In this document: positions 10,724 to 22,197 of the stretch, one piece after another
How the letters are laid out: each line of letters begins with the position of its first letter
How positions within the stretch are numbered: the stretch's first letter is position 1
Assembly: GCF_009017415.1 (NCBI RefSeq)
Contig: NC_092406.1
Location: forward strand, 6,445,669-6,509,668
Reading direction: 5' to 3'
DNA length: 64,000 bases
Source of the DNA: Aspergillus flavus
Taxonomy: Eukaryota; Ascomycota; Eurotiomycetes; Eurotiales; Aspergillaceae
Made by a program: the position numbers and the translations under genes
Notes under the pieces: generated by a model
Databases searched by the model: none
Seen by the model: only the letters and a program-made list of their open reading frames with translations
Told to the model about the DNA's origin: nothing

Positions 10724-12070
10724 GGTGTCGTCTTGCCTGAGCCAAGGGAGATAGCTGTATTTTAAAGCTCCTCCTGCACAACACCCAACAGGCCGGGTAT
10801 TTAAATAACTACAATGTGAGTCATGGCCTCGTATTACATCGCTTGGCTTTTCTTGGCCGGTAGTGATGTATCGCATCTGAGAAACAAATTCTATCAATCC
10901 GTTCATGTCTTCGTGCATACTTTATCTGAGTCCCAGTGGTGTTTCGTAGAATCAGAAAGCTATCGTATCCTACATCCGACGACCGATTTCAATCGCTGTT
11001 TGTTCTCTCTCGTTTAAGTATTTGAGTATCACGTTCCACTTTAGCTAGGCTGTGGTCGGATTACGTGCCACATCCTAGGGCTGGATAGGGCTTGTTCCTG
11101 CGGACATTTAACTATCCCTGCCAAGAGCCATGAGATAAGATAGCAATATCGAGACCACCTCCCATATTTTTAGCAGAGACTGACGCTCTGCATGCCCTTA
11201 GATCCATCGAACCCTCAATCCCGCCTTCTGTGGAGGTATTTGGTCATTGTCGAAAATGCCTTGTATACATTCTTGTATCCCTTGCCCACAAAGGAATCCA
11301 TTATCTCTGTTGTCGTGATGGGTGAGAAGAAGATAGCTCAGCCGTTCCTTGCTCACTGGCTGAGTGTCCGGCAGCGAGCTTGATCATCTCTAAGCCGAGT
11401 GGGTTCTTTTTCTGCGGGAAAATGCTGCTAGGCCTGAAGATCTGTCTGTGCTGCTAGCTCAGCTAGTGTTTCAAGTTTCTATTTCGAGCTAAAGAACCAC
11501 ATTCTTGGAAAACTCTCTAGATCCCCGCCAATGGTACTCTTTCTCTAACCTACACGAGAGATCGACACACCGTCGATGGAAAGCCCTAATTTGAGCCACC
11601 GAGCGATGACGTCATCGACCCGTCAAGACGAACAAGGTGGATGTAAACTTGATGCCACTGCCTAGATATAACTTATAGCTGGCTGCTTCGCATGTCCACT
11701 GTGCCGTAGCGAATGGTGAACTACTTCAAATAAACATTATGCCCTCAGACCTGTCACAGACCGATTTGCATCATCTTGACTACCTTCCTATGTCACAACC
11801 TGGAGCTTATTGGCCTACCTAAAACTTGGAAGTGAGAGCCACCAGGCCAAACCTACTACCTAATGGCGAGGGCCTAACTTCCCTGGTGCATCGATTTAAA
11901 GCTCCCTGGCTTTCCCAGCGTAGACTGGCGGTTTCCCTCCGCCAAACACAGCTATTTGATGTATCTTGGTCTAGTTTCTGCAAGCGAAGGTATCTACTCT
12001 CTATTGTCCGGTGGAAGGATCGGTTTTATTGGGATACGTGGGACTAGTTAGCTGATTGAGAGGAGTTAAA
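10724..12070. other. Divergent intergenic region
   Basis: About 1.35 kb separates the methyltransferase from the oppositely oriented SDR. Short open frames here show no recognisable domain. It probably holds two promoters. Confidence 0.4.
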
Positions 12071-13106
12071 ATGCTGTCGCGACGTCTTGGCATAGCCCGT
12101 TTATACGCACGGCGTAGTGCTCCCGCTACCACGAGCTTGAGATGGAATGCCGTTAGACCACCGGTCAGCTGTGCAACATGTATAGCAAAGCGGTCTCTGG
12201 CTGGTCAGGCGCATCTGAAGGAGAAACTGCCAAGTACTGAGAAGAGCCGGGAGCGATTCCGGGAGTTCTCACTGGCAGGCAAGGTTTTTGCTGTGACGGG
12301 CGGAGCACGGGGGCTGGGGTTGTCTATGGCCGAGGCCTTGGTCGAAGCGGGTGGACAAGGTGTGATCTCGCGATTGTCATTTCTTAGACTATGATTGACC
12401 TTTTCCAGTCTACTGCCTGGACAGACTACCTGAACCAGACGAGGAATTCCGCGCGGCCGAAGCACGCGCCAACCCGGACTTCGGGGGCTCACTACACTAC
12501 CGCTGCATGGACGTGACGGACGATGCAAACACCGAAGCTGTCATCGCCGACATTGGAGCGCAGCAGAACCGTCTCGACGGCCTGATTGCAGCCGCGGGTA
12601 TAAACCACGTCGCTAGCGCAATCGACCACCGACCCAAGAACGTTGACGACGTCATCCACATCAACTACACGGGCGTCTTTCGCAGTGCGGTTTCAGCCGC
12701 GAAGGTAATGCTAGACCGGAAATGCCACGGCTCGATTCTCCTCGTGGCAAGTATGAGCGGCATCGTTGCCAACAAGGGCATGGCGTCTGCTATCTATAAT
12801 TCGTCAAAAGCGGCAGTCATCCAGTTGACGCGTAGTCTGGCCATGGAGTGGTCTGAAGCCAAAGAAGATGGCACAGGGGGAATCCGTGTAAACTGTCTTT
12901 GTCCCGGGCATATTGAAACACCGATGGCAAAGATGGTGATGGAGAAGGATCCAGATACACGGGCACTTTGGGAGTCCGAAAACATGATGAAAAGGTTAGC
13001 AAGGCCGGAGGAGTTTAGAGGCATCACTCTGTTACTTATGAGCGATGCTTCGAGCTTCATGACTGGCAGCACTGTGGTGGTTGATGGGGGTCATACGGCC
13101 TGGTAG
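12071..13106 (+). CDS. Short-chain dehydrogenase/reductase with mitochondrial-type leader
   Basis: Exons 12071-12359 and 12409-13106 are joined in phase 1 across a 49-nt intron, giving 328 residues. The cofactor motif TGGARGLG is at residues 76-83. The catalytic residues are visible as Ser 211 (VASMSG), Tyr 226 and Lys 230 in the YxxxK arrangement, followed by RVNCLCPGHIETPM. The C-terminus has VVVDGGHTAW. These features match classical SDRs of the sorbose reductase/arabinitol dehydrogenase kind. About 65 residues precede the domain and are rich in Arg and Ser with almost no acidic residues at the start (MLSRRLGIARLYARRSA), which suggests import into mitochondria. The substrate is not predictable. 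Confidence 0.88.
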
Positions 13107-13904
13107 GTCCTGGGCTGGTTTGGATAGACATATATACCCATTGCACGTCGTTGGTAGTTTACCGCGGTATAAGTAGATTCCCGAATCAATGACTGCCGGT
13201 TATATCTGCTCCCTCGCGCGCATGTTAGCCAAACCTTTTAAAAAGGGGAGGGGTAGTATCCTTTCTCCCTCTTGTCGCAGGTGGCTACCCCGAGAACTAC
13301 ATGTAGTATCCTGGTTTGTAAGAGTGATGGCGAGCGAAAAACGAAGATTTTGTAACCTACGTTATGGACGCCTGTGAAGCTCACAGAAACGATTGTAGCC
13401 GCCAGCAATCCGATCGTTCCATACATTTTGCGCTAGACGGCTGACGACAACACCTGCTCGTGCAGCAGTTCCTCCAGATCCTTAGCGCGATAAATAATGG
13501 AAGTACCGAAAATCTCACCCTTAGATGCTATCTTATTATGCAGATTACGAAGATATCCCAGGAGCAGGAGACAATGCCCTGGAGTAGGTAGATGTCCTGC
13601 TTACTATACTTCTCAGAGGTCGATGAGAAGAGGTCATAAATATCCACCATATAAGGCAGGAGCAAATGGGAAAAGCCATACCTGGTTAAGGTTGGTTAGG
13701 GAAACGTCACCCTGCATCCAGCGTCAGGTGTACCGGGTCATCAGGCGAGAAGCGTTCTTGGCTTTGTAGATCTTGACTCGGATACAGTCGATGTGCTTCT
13801 CAGGTGATGAACCATCAGCCACGTGGATGCCCCGCCCTAAACCAACTACTAATTCATGAAGGAACCCACTATCCCATTACCAAACATCAACCCATAAATG
13901 CATC
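13107..13904. other. Intergenic region
   Basis: Nothing supportable as a gene or repeat. Confidence 0.4.
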
Positions 13905-14241
13905 ATGGCGACCCCTTTGTCTTCTAGCACCGTAGGTCTTCCCTTTGCTGAATACACACATTCTGATCCATTATCAGTCGAGCGATTTCAACATGGATTG
14001 ACCATTCTAGAAGCACCACGACTCACCAACGGACGCTGGGCCACCCACAACATTGCCTCCACCTGCCAACCCCAGCTCAGACCCAGAGGCCCAGAATTAC
14101 AGTACCTTTGCCTTTCCATACGACCCCTCGTCACCGGGGGGGGTTCCTCCCCCGCGGAAACAAGGTGGGGGAGGAAACCTCTCTTTGGTCGTGTTCGGGC
14201 TCGTGATTGTTGGCATTGTGTTACTTTTCGCACTTTCGTGA
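13905..14241 (+). CDS. Small tail-anchored membrane protein (hypothetical)
   Basis: Two exons are proposed, 13905-13931 and 14011-14241, with a 79-nt GTAGGT...TAG intron in phase 0, giving 85 residues. The N-terminal two thirds are Pro/Ser/Thr-rich and the last 20 residues are a strongly hydrophobic segment (LSLVVFGLVIVGIVLLFALS) that runs to the stop codon. That arrangement is typical of tail-anchored proteins. A Gly-rich PPPRKQGGGG hinge precedes it. I do not recognise a family. The first exon encodes only nine residues, so the start is less certain than the second exon. Confidence 0.5.
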
Positions 14242-14927
14242 ATACTATGCTGATTTCCGGTCCATCGGGGTGATCGTGGGTGAAACTGGCTTTCTGATAT
14301 CCGAATACAGTTGGATACTGTGTCCCTCAGATAATACCGTGAGAACTTGGGAAGGAGAATCGTGATATACTTCACATGTGACCGTTGCTAGCCTACCAGA
14401 CCAAGGACAGTTTGTCAAAGTTTTTTGCTTGTTGTATTCAGAGAATCTTGGCTTTCTGCTAGGCCTTTGCACCTGGCTTGTCAAGGTTGATTCCCACACC
14501 AAGCTGGGGCCTTGTGAATGCATTCCTTGCCATTATTTCATAGGCATGAAGGAGTATGTCAATTTGACCAACTTGTTGTCGAGAACATCAGACGCAGTAG
14601 CAATGGACCTGAACCAACGTAGAATTGATCGACCCAATCGGCCACCAATGACGTCACTCTCGGACGATCTTCGGTGTGATTTTGGGAGTCTCGTGACACA
14701 CCTGACCGCGTGTGGGGAACCTCCCCCACGGGGCTGCTGTGCCAGTAGTTCTCTTAGATTTCGTCTGTACCGATTTTGCAACGGGTCGTCGAGGTGGTGG
14801 ACTACGATGCGAACCAGCACCTATTATCCTGTGTCACAAAAGCCATAATACAGAAGACCCCTTTCGTACCTCAATCCCGTCGCGATAGAGGTGAATGTGG
14901 GCACAGCATAGAAAGCCTTTCGCAAGA
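14242..14927. other. Promoter region of the ring-cleavage cluster regulator
   Basis: The 690 bases upstream of the zinc-cluster regulator contain one copy of the shared 14-bp element (separate entry). Open frames here look non-coding. Confidence 0.5.
14661..14674 (-). promoter_or_regulatory. Shared CGG-N8-CGG element, copy 1
   Basis: CGGACGATCTTCGG on the + strand is the reverse complement of CCGAAGATCGTCCG. It lies 254 bp upstream of the ATG of the zinc-cluster regulator. The same element, differing only at one central base, lies upstream of the dioxygenase, hydrolase and monooxygenase genes. CGG triplets in direct repeat are typical Zn2Cys6 half-sites, so autoregulation is plausible. Confidence 0.65.
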
Positions 14928-17568
14928 ATGTCGTTATCTGACTTGGCCTGTCAATCATGTCGCAAGTAAGTGTTACTCCGTGTTCTCAAGACTAGGACAG
15001 AACGGGGCTCATGTGCTGATGACCAGGCGTAAGGTCAAATGGTACGTGAAAACTCGAGCCAAGGTTTTTCCAAGGGGCGTGTGAAGTAACAGCTGTCAGC
15101 GACCGGACATTGCCACGGTGTATGGTCTGTGAACAAACACGCCAGACATGCAATTATCCGCTGGGGTCAATGAAACCCGGGCCTAAAATCGGTATGGAAC
15201 GACCACACGGTGCCATAAGCGGCGACAAGTGGGAGGCACATTGACAAGGTCTAGGGTCGTCGCAGAAGAAGAGAAAACGCCTTCGACAGAATGAGACAGC
15301 CCAGAGACGACAGATGAACTCGCATTTGAGGACGCCACCCGGTCCGGAAAATGGCCAGCGGGATAGTTTTTTCGACGCATTGAATGATCAGCTGGAGAAA
15401 GAAGAGTTGGTCCTCGCCGTCCCCGCCGATCTTACTGAGACAACTGGGATTGAGGCGCGGGGAAGCTCGCAACAGCGAACCTCTCAGTTGAATACGCTTG
15501 ATCTCGCTTTCATTTTACATCCATCACACGAGGTCACGACTCCCTCCCAAAAGCAGAGCCCGAGCTCCCCGGGCGGTCAACAGACAGATCTTTGCCGTCA
15601 AGCCTGCACCGAGCTAGGTGTCTCGCAAGCTTCCATGAATAAAATGTAATGACCTCGGCTGCCTAAAGAGTTGTTGAAGTGGAACATAGACAAGCTAATG
15701 GCACCAACAGCATCCGAGTTTTCTTCGACAACATGGTCGCTATTGATATCTTTCATGAGCCTTCGTTTGCCGAAAAGCTTTCGAATATCCCTTCGTTTTG
15801 TCAATTGACTGCCCTGCTGGCGGCCATAGCTGGGTATGCCACACGCTTTGGGGCCCTAAGGACCAACGACGGAGCTAGCGACGCAGTTCAGCTCGCAGCA
15901 AAGAGTCACCGACAGCCTGCGTACTTCATTGACCTTGCGTTCAAGTACATAAATGAGGCGCTCGCGGAATGTGACGATGAGATGCCGCCACTTTGCGTCA
16001 TACAGGCTCTCATTCTTGCCACGCATTGTCGACTGACCCAGGGGGTCCGCGGAAAGGCGTGGAGATCGCTGGGATTGTGTGTCAGTTTGATATACGAAAC
16101 AAACCTGCATCTTCTTGATTCCAGGAAGGTTATCCAAACGGAGGATCCCCACCACTGGCAACAAGACGAAGAAAAACGTCGTGCTTTTTGGGCCATCTGG
16201 GAAATGGATGTTTTTGCCAGTACTATCCGGCGGACGCCCACGACCATTAACTGGAACCAAATGGAAATATGGCTTCCAGTTGATAACGCTCACTGGTTCT
16301 CGGGCCACCCGGCTTCAAGTTGCTTTATGGAGACGGACATAAACAAACGTTGGAAGGCCTTGCAGGACAGTGGTAATCAGTCCTCGAAAGCGTGGTTCCT
16401 CGTGATTAATTCTCTCATGAAGAATGCCCAGATCGCCTGTGACCCACTAGGAGTGCCTGCCATAAGTAATCAGGGCTATCACCAACAAATGCCAAATAGC
16501 CAGATTTCCACAGCAGACTCGGCAATGGAGGCGCGTCAAAAACTGGAGACATTGGCAAACGCCGTACGCTGCTTTACTTGGGCTTTACCCAGCCATCTCC
16601 AGTATCGTGATCAATATCTGGCCTTTGGGGCGCCAGTACAAGGGGAGTTAGAATCTCAGCGACGGCAGCACTGCTCTATCTACAATATCTTCGTTATGAC
16701 TCAATTAACTCGCTTGATGATCTACAGATATGACGCATTCAGATCTCAAAATCGTCCAACTGAAACCAGTGGCCGTCATCCTTCCGGAGACTCGGCGGGT
16801 CGGAATACTTTTGGTCTGCTCGAGACAGAAAATGAAGCGCGTCGACAGTATTACGAGGCAGCAGATCGTATTCTAGGAATAGTGAATCGGAGTTGCGAGG
16901 ATCATGTTCAGCATATTAATCCATTTCTACCTAGTACCATCTGGCTTGCCTCGGCGGTGCAACTGGTCCGCAAACACTTTGCTCGAGCACAGTCCAATCG
17001 AGATCTAGTAAAGTCGCGCTTCGACGTTCTTTATCTGACCTACAAGCGATGCGTTCAATTTTGGGATATTCAAACCGCTCTCCAGAAGAACCTGGAGTTG
17101 ATCGAGGAGCAACTGGACGCCAGGAATAAGAAACTGGAGGTTCGAGCTTGTCCAACCTCGCACGAAGCGTCAAATCAGACATCGGAAGACACCGGTATGA
17201 TCAACCAGTCTGCCTCGGACCAAGACGGTCACAACGTAGAGCGCGGCCTGAATTTTGACCGGACAGCCCGACAAGCCTCTCAATATATACCCGAAACACC
17301 CAGTGTCCCGCTCACCAGTTCAACCCCGATTGATGTCAGATTAGACATTACAGCCCAAAACCATGCGCAAAAACACCCGTACGTAGGAGATAGCTTGGCA
17401 ATGCTGGACTATATGACTCCTCCACAACTGAGTAGAAACCAGGTTCCAGAGGAATACATGGTGCCCCCAAATTCTCATTTCCTTGATACAATATATCAGC
17501 TCGACCAGGCCTTGGATTGGCCCACTTTTGATTTTCCTGGTGGAATATATGATTTACTTTCAGGATGA
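14928..17568 (+). CDS. Zn2Cys6 transcription factor, probable regulator of the ring-cleavage cluster
   Basis: Five exons are proposed: 14928-14965, 15027-15041, 15100-15191, 15249-15645 and 15711-17568, giving 799 residues. The first three short exons build the zinc cluster, Cys 8, 11, 18, 25, 28 and 35 (ACQSCRKRKVKC followed by CMVC). The second exon is a 15-nt micro-exon coding for the basic RKVK part. A linker with KPGPKIG and KKRKR follows. The long last exon carries the fungal-specific middle homology domain (FFDNMVAIDIFHEPSF, CRLTQGVRGKAWRSLG, WAIWEMDVFASTIRRTP). All junctions keep frame, and every intron is 57-65 nt. It is oriented toward the dioxygenase gene and carries the same upstream element as the three enzyme genes. 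I therefore infer that it controls them, possibly in response to the aromatic substrate. Confidence 0.87.
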
Positions 17569-18280
17569 ACTACATTTCCGTGCACTCTTGCAATTGTTGG
17601 ATGGATTTATCCTCCCACCATTCTTCCACAATTGGCCACTCCATCCCTCCTGAAAAAGCAGCAGGCCTGGCCAGCTTGTGATGCGGTATTGCAATCCTCT
17701 CCTTCTCCGACATCCATATATTGCTGTTGCTAGAGCCACAGCCCTCTGTAATCTACCTGGGTCCCCCATGGGACCTGGCCATAGCACAAATTTACCGTCG
17801 ATGGATTTTCTGTAGACTCCGCTCCACGTAAGGCATGTAATGTCTTAAATACCGCCTAGGCGCGCATTGGAATGGAGATAGTCTATAGCAAAATACAGAG
17901 TGAGGTATCCCACTCCCAGCCAGCGAAGACAAAGGATGACCTATCTCTAGTTCGTATGCCAATGTCCCAAGACCAGAAGTACAGCGAGAAACCGGTCCCC
18001 TATAAAGTATGAAAAGCCCCTGCTTGCTCGTTCCTTTTCTGCTCTAAACAACACACCGAAGATAGTCCGTGCGGGATCGGGACAATTTCGCTCGAGTCCG
18101 TGAACCTCGTTCGACCACTACCAAACCGCTAAAAGCAAGATCACACCAGACCCCCTGGACTTTGTGTGGGGCAAGGCCGGGGTATTTAGAGAAAGGAAAT
18201 ATCACTTGAAGAGTCTCCATCTGGAACAACAATCTACCGCTAAGTAGTATTCTAATCTTTGCCCAAGACAAGTCGCGAAA
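17569..18280. other. Promoter region of the dioxygenase gene
   Basis: The region has no gene. CCCCTATAAAGTATG at about 17997 is a good TATA-like site, 280 bp before the start codon, and the shared 14-bp element lies just downstream of it. Confidence 0.5.
18056..18069 (+). promoter_or_regulatory. Shared CGG-N8-CGG element, copy 2
   Basis: CCGAAGATAGTCCG lies 212 bp upstream of the dioxygenase start codon. It is identical to the copy at 24554 and differs by one base from the copies at 14661 (reverse strand) and 20231. Confidence 0.65.
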
Positions 18281-19553
18281 ATGACAGCCTCAAGTAATGA
18301 ATCTCGCATTAACCTCAATCGCATTGCGCATGTCTTCTACACCCATAGAGAAATCGACAAAGCCCATCACTTCCTACTGGACTTCGGATTCCGGGAAGTC
18401 AAGCGCGTGGGCAATGATATCTATTACCGTGGCACCAGTTCAGAGCCATTTGTGTACTGTGCGCGACAAGGCGACCAAGATGGGTTTGGAGGCGCAGCCT
18501 TTGTCGTGGAATCCGAATCTGATCTTTTTGCTGCGACAAAGTTACCTGGGGCCACAGGCATCTACGACTTAGGAAATGCGCCAGGTGGTGGCCGCTGCGT
18601 CACTTTCCATGACCCCATCGACAAGTTTCCATTTCATCTTGTTTATGGACAAGAGGCCCATGCCGATGAGAAGGTGCTTCCACAACTTGATTACAATTTT
18701 GTCAGTTATTCTCATATATATATACATATAACTCACTCATCGGAAACCTTCTGACCTTCCCAGCCAACAGACAAACACCGGCCAGGGAACAAAACACAAC
18801 GATTCAAAAAGGGTAAGCGACATAACCTAGTAACCTCATCCCTAGCAACCTTTACTGAACCTTTGAAAACCAAAAGGCCCTGCACCCGTGCACAAATTAG
18901 GTCATTTCGGAATGTGTGTCACCAATTTTGCGCAGGCGTTTAAATTCTATACTACACGATTCAACTTCAAGGCAAGCGATGTTAGTTGCTCCGCGGTTTG
19001 GCTCTTCACGAGGCTCGGCGTATACTGACCAAGAGCCTTTACCACATGGTTCAGCTGATCCACGATTCTACCGGAAGAGATATAACCACCTTTCTCCATC
19101 TGGACCGCGGTTCTGAGTTGGTCGATCACCATTGCTTTTTCTTTTTCGAGGGACCTAGGTCACACGTTCACCACTCATCATTTGAGACGCATGATTTCGA
19201 CACCCAAGTGCTGGGTCACGACTGGCTCCGTAGCAAGGGGTATGAAAACTGCTGGGGCGTTGGACGTCATATCATGGGCAGTCAGATCTTCGATTATTGG
19301 TATGCCTCCTAATACCACTCTCTCAAAGGTCATTTCTAACACACATTTGACCAAAAAGGTTTGACACCTCTCGTTTCATCATCGAGCATTACGTGGATGG
19401 TGATTTGGTAAATGACGAACACCAAACGAATCGATCCCTTGCTACGCCGGATAATTTGCACGTTTGGGGTAGGCCTTTGGGCATGATGCAATATAGTTCC
19501 ATTCTTCTAATGTGTCACTAGGTCCCGACCTTCCTCCTACCTTCCTGCAGTAG
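18281..19553 (+). CDS. Extradiol-type ring-cleavage dioxygenase (VOC/glyoxalase fold)
   Basis: Six exons are proposed: 18281-18700, 18764-18812, 18877-18980, 19034-19299, 19359-19468 and 19522-19553, encoding 326 residues. Two vicinal-oxygen-chelate modules can be followed. The first runs from NRIAHVFYTHREIDKAHHFL, the second from KLGHFGMCVTNFAQAF. Candidate metal ligands of the 2-His-1-carboxylate type are His 166 (KLGHFG), a His in HVHHSSFE (about 237-238) and Glu 289 (FIIEHYVDGD). The protein ends HVWGPDLPPTFLQ. Known relatives are catechol 2,3- and dihydroxybiphenyl 1,2-dioxygenases, which open a catechol ring next to the two hydroxyls using Fe(II). The adjacent monooxygenase and FAH hydrolase support this role. 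The substrate is not known. A related non-dioxygenase VOC enzyme remains possible. Confidence 0.82.
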
Positions 19554-20539
19554 CAACAATTTTAGGTCCTTTTCCATCGTCTTAAGGAAGGTGAAGATTG
19601 GTACGTCGCTTAATATCTTGCCTCTACTACAGTAAAGGAGTAACATTCTCTTCGTGCATATTTATATGATATGTCTGTTAGACAGCCACGCTTAGACTTC
19701 GTTTGAGCCGTTTTCACCATCAATATTGAACGAGAAATTCTCGGGCAAATGACTCTAATTTGTAATCTACTATTGCAGTTAGATTATCGGAAGGCATTTT
19801 GTATGTTGCACTTTAATATAGGCCAACACTAGACAAAAGATCGGGATAGAAGCGCTAGCAGCATTAATCCATAAAAAAGCCATCTAGCCCATATAGGTTA
19901 GGGAATGTGTTACCGCAGAACTAAATTGGCTTGTTAGGGTACATCCGGATTGGCAAGAGATGGGAGCGTCGCAGTGCCTTTTTGCAGCCCGTGTTATTTA
20001 GAGCCCTCCCAGCGATAGTACAAATTTGCCTGTATTCGCACTAAGAAGATCCGGGCAACAGGCCTGGATACCTTCTGAGTATTATTCATGCTGAATCATT
20101 TTATGGCGAGTCTTAATCGCAATGGCTAACTTCCACTACCCCCGTCAAGCTGCAAGGATGGTGCCAGTCGTATTCCACGCCGCCAGTCTTGAGGTCTTGA
20201 GTTCACTTTCTCGTTTGACTGAAAATTGCACCGAAGATGGTCCGCCCGAATGCATTTGCGGTCAACTTCTTCCCCCTACCCTCCCAGCAACCCAAACTCG
20301 TCTCATAGTAGTTAAAGTTCTGAGCGAAAATAGACCGAAATAGTTCCATGTGTCTTTGTAATGAATTCAATCGTGCATTGGGGGGGCCGTCGCCATCGAT
20401 TAGTCCCACTTAAGGTCTGACGTGGGAAGTTCAAAAAGGCCACCATGGCTCACGCTTGACAATCGAACTCCCGGGAGGAATAATACTGGACTACTGTCTA
20501 GCTTTACAGAATAATATCTGATCCCAAAAGTTTGCAAAC
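19554..20539. other. Intergenic region / promoter of the FAH hydrolase gene
   Basis: About 1 kb without a recognisable gene. It contains one shared element at 20231. Confidence 0.45.
20231..20244 (+). promoter_or_regulatory. Shared CGG-N8-CGG element, copy 3
   Basis: CCGAAGATGGTCCG lies 296 bp upstream of the FAH hydrolase start codon. It differs from the 18056 and 24554 copies only at the ninth base. Confidence 0.6.
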
Positions 20540-21627
20540 ATGGGTCCTAATTGGGCACACCTCGTGAGATTCATCGGCGAAGAAGATGGCCAAACCCACC
20601 TTGGCGAAGTCGATCCAAACAAGTATCCAGATGTTGGGATCGCAATACTTAACGGCGAGAGAGTTGCGGTCAAGTTGGTCAAAGGGTCGATCTTCGATGG
20701 CAGGGTAACAGACACAACTATGCACATTGCCAGGGTATGTATTCCGCAATCGTGAACACCTGGAATCACATATTCGGAACTAACTACTCCGATTCAAAAA
20801 CAGCTTCTGGCTCCCATTGGAATTGAAGAAGTTCCCATTATCCGGTGCATGGGACTCAACTATCGTGACCATGCCAAAGAGGCGAATATGCCCATTCCGG
20901 ATGTGCCGGTCGTCTTTATCAAACCGCGCACGGCGCTCAACGGACCCCATCCTGCAAAGATAAACGTGCCCAAGATTGCACAGGATGGCTCCAGCGACTA
21001 TGAGGCAGAGCTATCGATTATTTTGTCTAAGACTGGTCGAGATATTCCCGAGTCAGAGGCCATGGAGTATGTGTTGGGATATACCTGCAGCAATGATGTT
21101 AGTGCTCGAACACAGCAGTTCAAGAACAGCCAGTGGTCCTTTTCAAAAGGTGAGACAGACTAGTTGCCTCATTATCTTCCAAGTCCATTAGTTCTGTCAT
21201 TTACCCAGAGCTGACTCAATTTGATGGAAAGGCCTTGACGGATCTTGTCCACTGGGCCCGGTCCTTGTGTCTCCCTCCGCCATCGGCAACCCGCATAATC
21301 TGCAAATTAGAGCTATCCATAATGGCAATGTGGTGCAAGACTCAAACACTAGGTTAGTCTATCTTAAGGATCGATTGTTGCCACCATGTCAACTCTCCAA
21401 GGTAGCTGACATTTTCACCCTTAAGGGAAATGATCTTCGATATTGCAAAAACTATTGCGTTTCTCTCTCAGGGGACCACTCTAGAAAAGGGCACCATTAT
21501 CATGACCGGAACAGGTCCTGGAATCGGCGCTATGCGTAACCCCAAGATCGTCCTGAAACACGGCGATGATATGAGAGTGGAAATTGAGAAAATCGGGACT
21601 TTGATCAACGAAGTCTACTATGAGTAA
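20540..21627 (+). CDS. Fumarylacetoacetate hydrolase (FAH) family protein
   Basis: Exons 20540-20734, 20804-21149, 21232-21352 and 21426-21627 give 287 residues. The FAH core is clear: CMGLNYRDHAKEA (about 80-92), then VVFIKPRTALNG, the metal-binding acidic residues Glu 132 and Glu 134 in DYEAELSII, and Asp 163 in CSNDVSAR. It continues with LGPVLVSPSAIGNP and GTIIMTGTGPGIGAMRNP. The introns are 69, 82 and 73 nt. Family members cleave or isomerise C-C bonds in beta-diketo or ring-opened acids using Mg2+. In bacterial aromatic catabolism they act after ring opening (fumarylpyruvate hydrolase, or HpcE-type isomerase/decarboxylase). Its position between the dioxygenase and the monooxygenase, with the shared upstream element, supports the same role here. 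Confidence 0.88.
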
Positions 21628-22197
21628 GAGTAGCAAGTAGTGAGGGATGGTGTTCGTGATTATCCAACAAATAAGAGCATGTGCCTTCGCCTACCTAGAC
21701 GCGCAGGAGTAATGATAGTAGCAGCCTTCGTAGATAGCCGAGCCCTCCAATGAAGTTGTTTACCAAAAAGCTCCTGTCATTGCACATCATTTTACATGAG
21801 TGATATCTTGCTCCTCGAGGAATATCTCTCGCGTGGATTCGTTTTGCGCAAACTTACCCAGGAAGAATATAATGTGAAACAATATTCAGCTTCTGACTAG
21901 AGAAGCACATGGAATGCTTGGCGAATATATAGGTATATTATTTCTGGCCAATAGCTTAATTAATGAATATCTCAATCAGATGCCGCAACGCAAGTTTTTG
22001 TACGCAGCGTATTATACTCCCTTTTTATTCATTCTTACGGCTCAGGCTGCCATTGATAACCCCCCTTGTCAGTATATTCTTTGCCTATAAGATTTTCAAA
22101 GAGGAGCCGAAGAGTTGGTCCATGTAACAGCTATGGCTTCGCCTATCCATCATATTTCAGCCGGACCAGGACCGGCAGAAACGGGGCATTGTGAGTG
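21628..22197. other. Intergenic region between convergent genes
   Basis: The region separates the 3' ends of the FAH hydrolase and the monooxygenase. It is AT-rich, with no gene seen. Confidence 0.4.

Noticed and set aside
15679..15710. ATG-like start (TTG/ATG context) of the long frame at 15679 as the true start of the regulator
   Set aside because: A start there would omit the zinc cluster. The spliced upstream exons give a complete cluster and keep frame at every junction.
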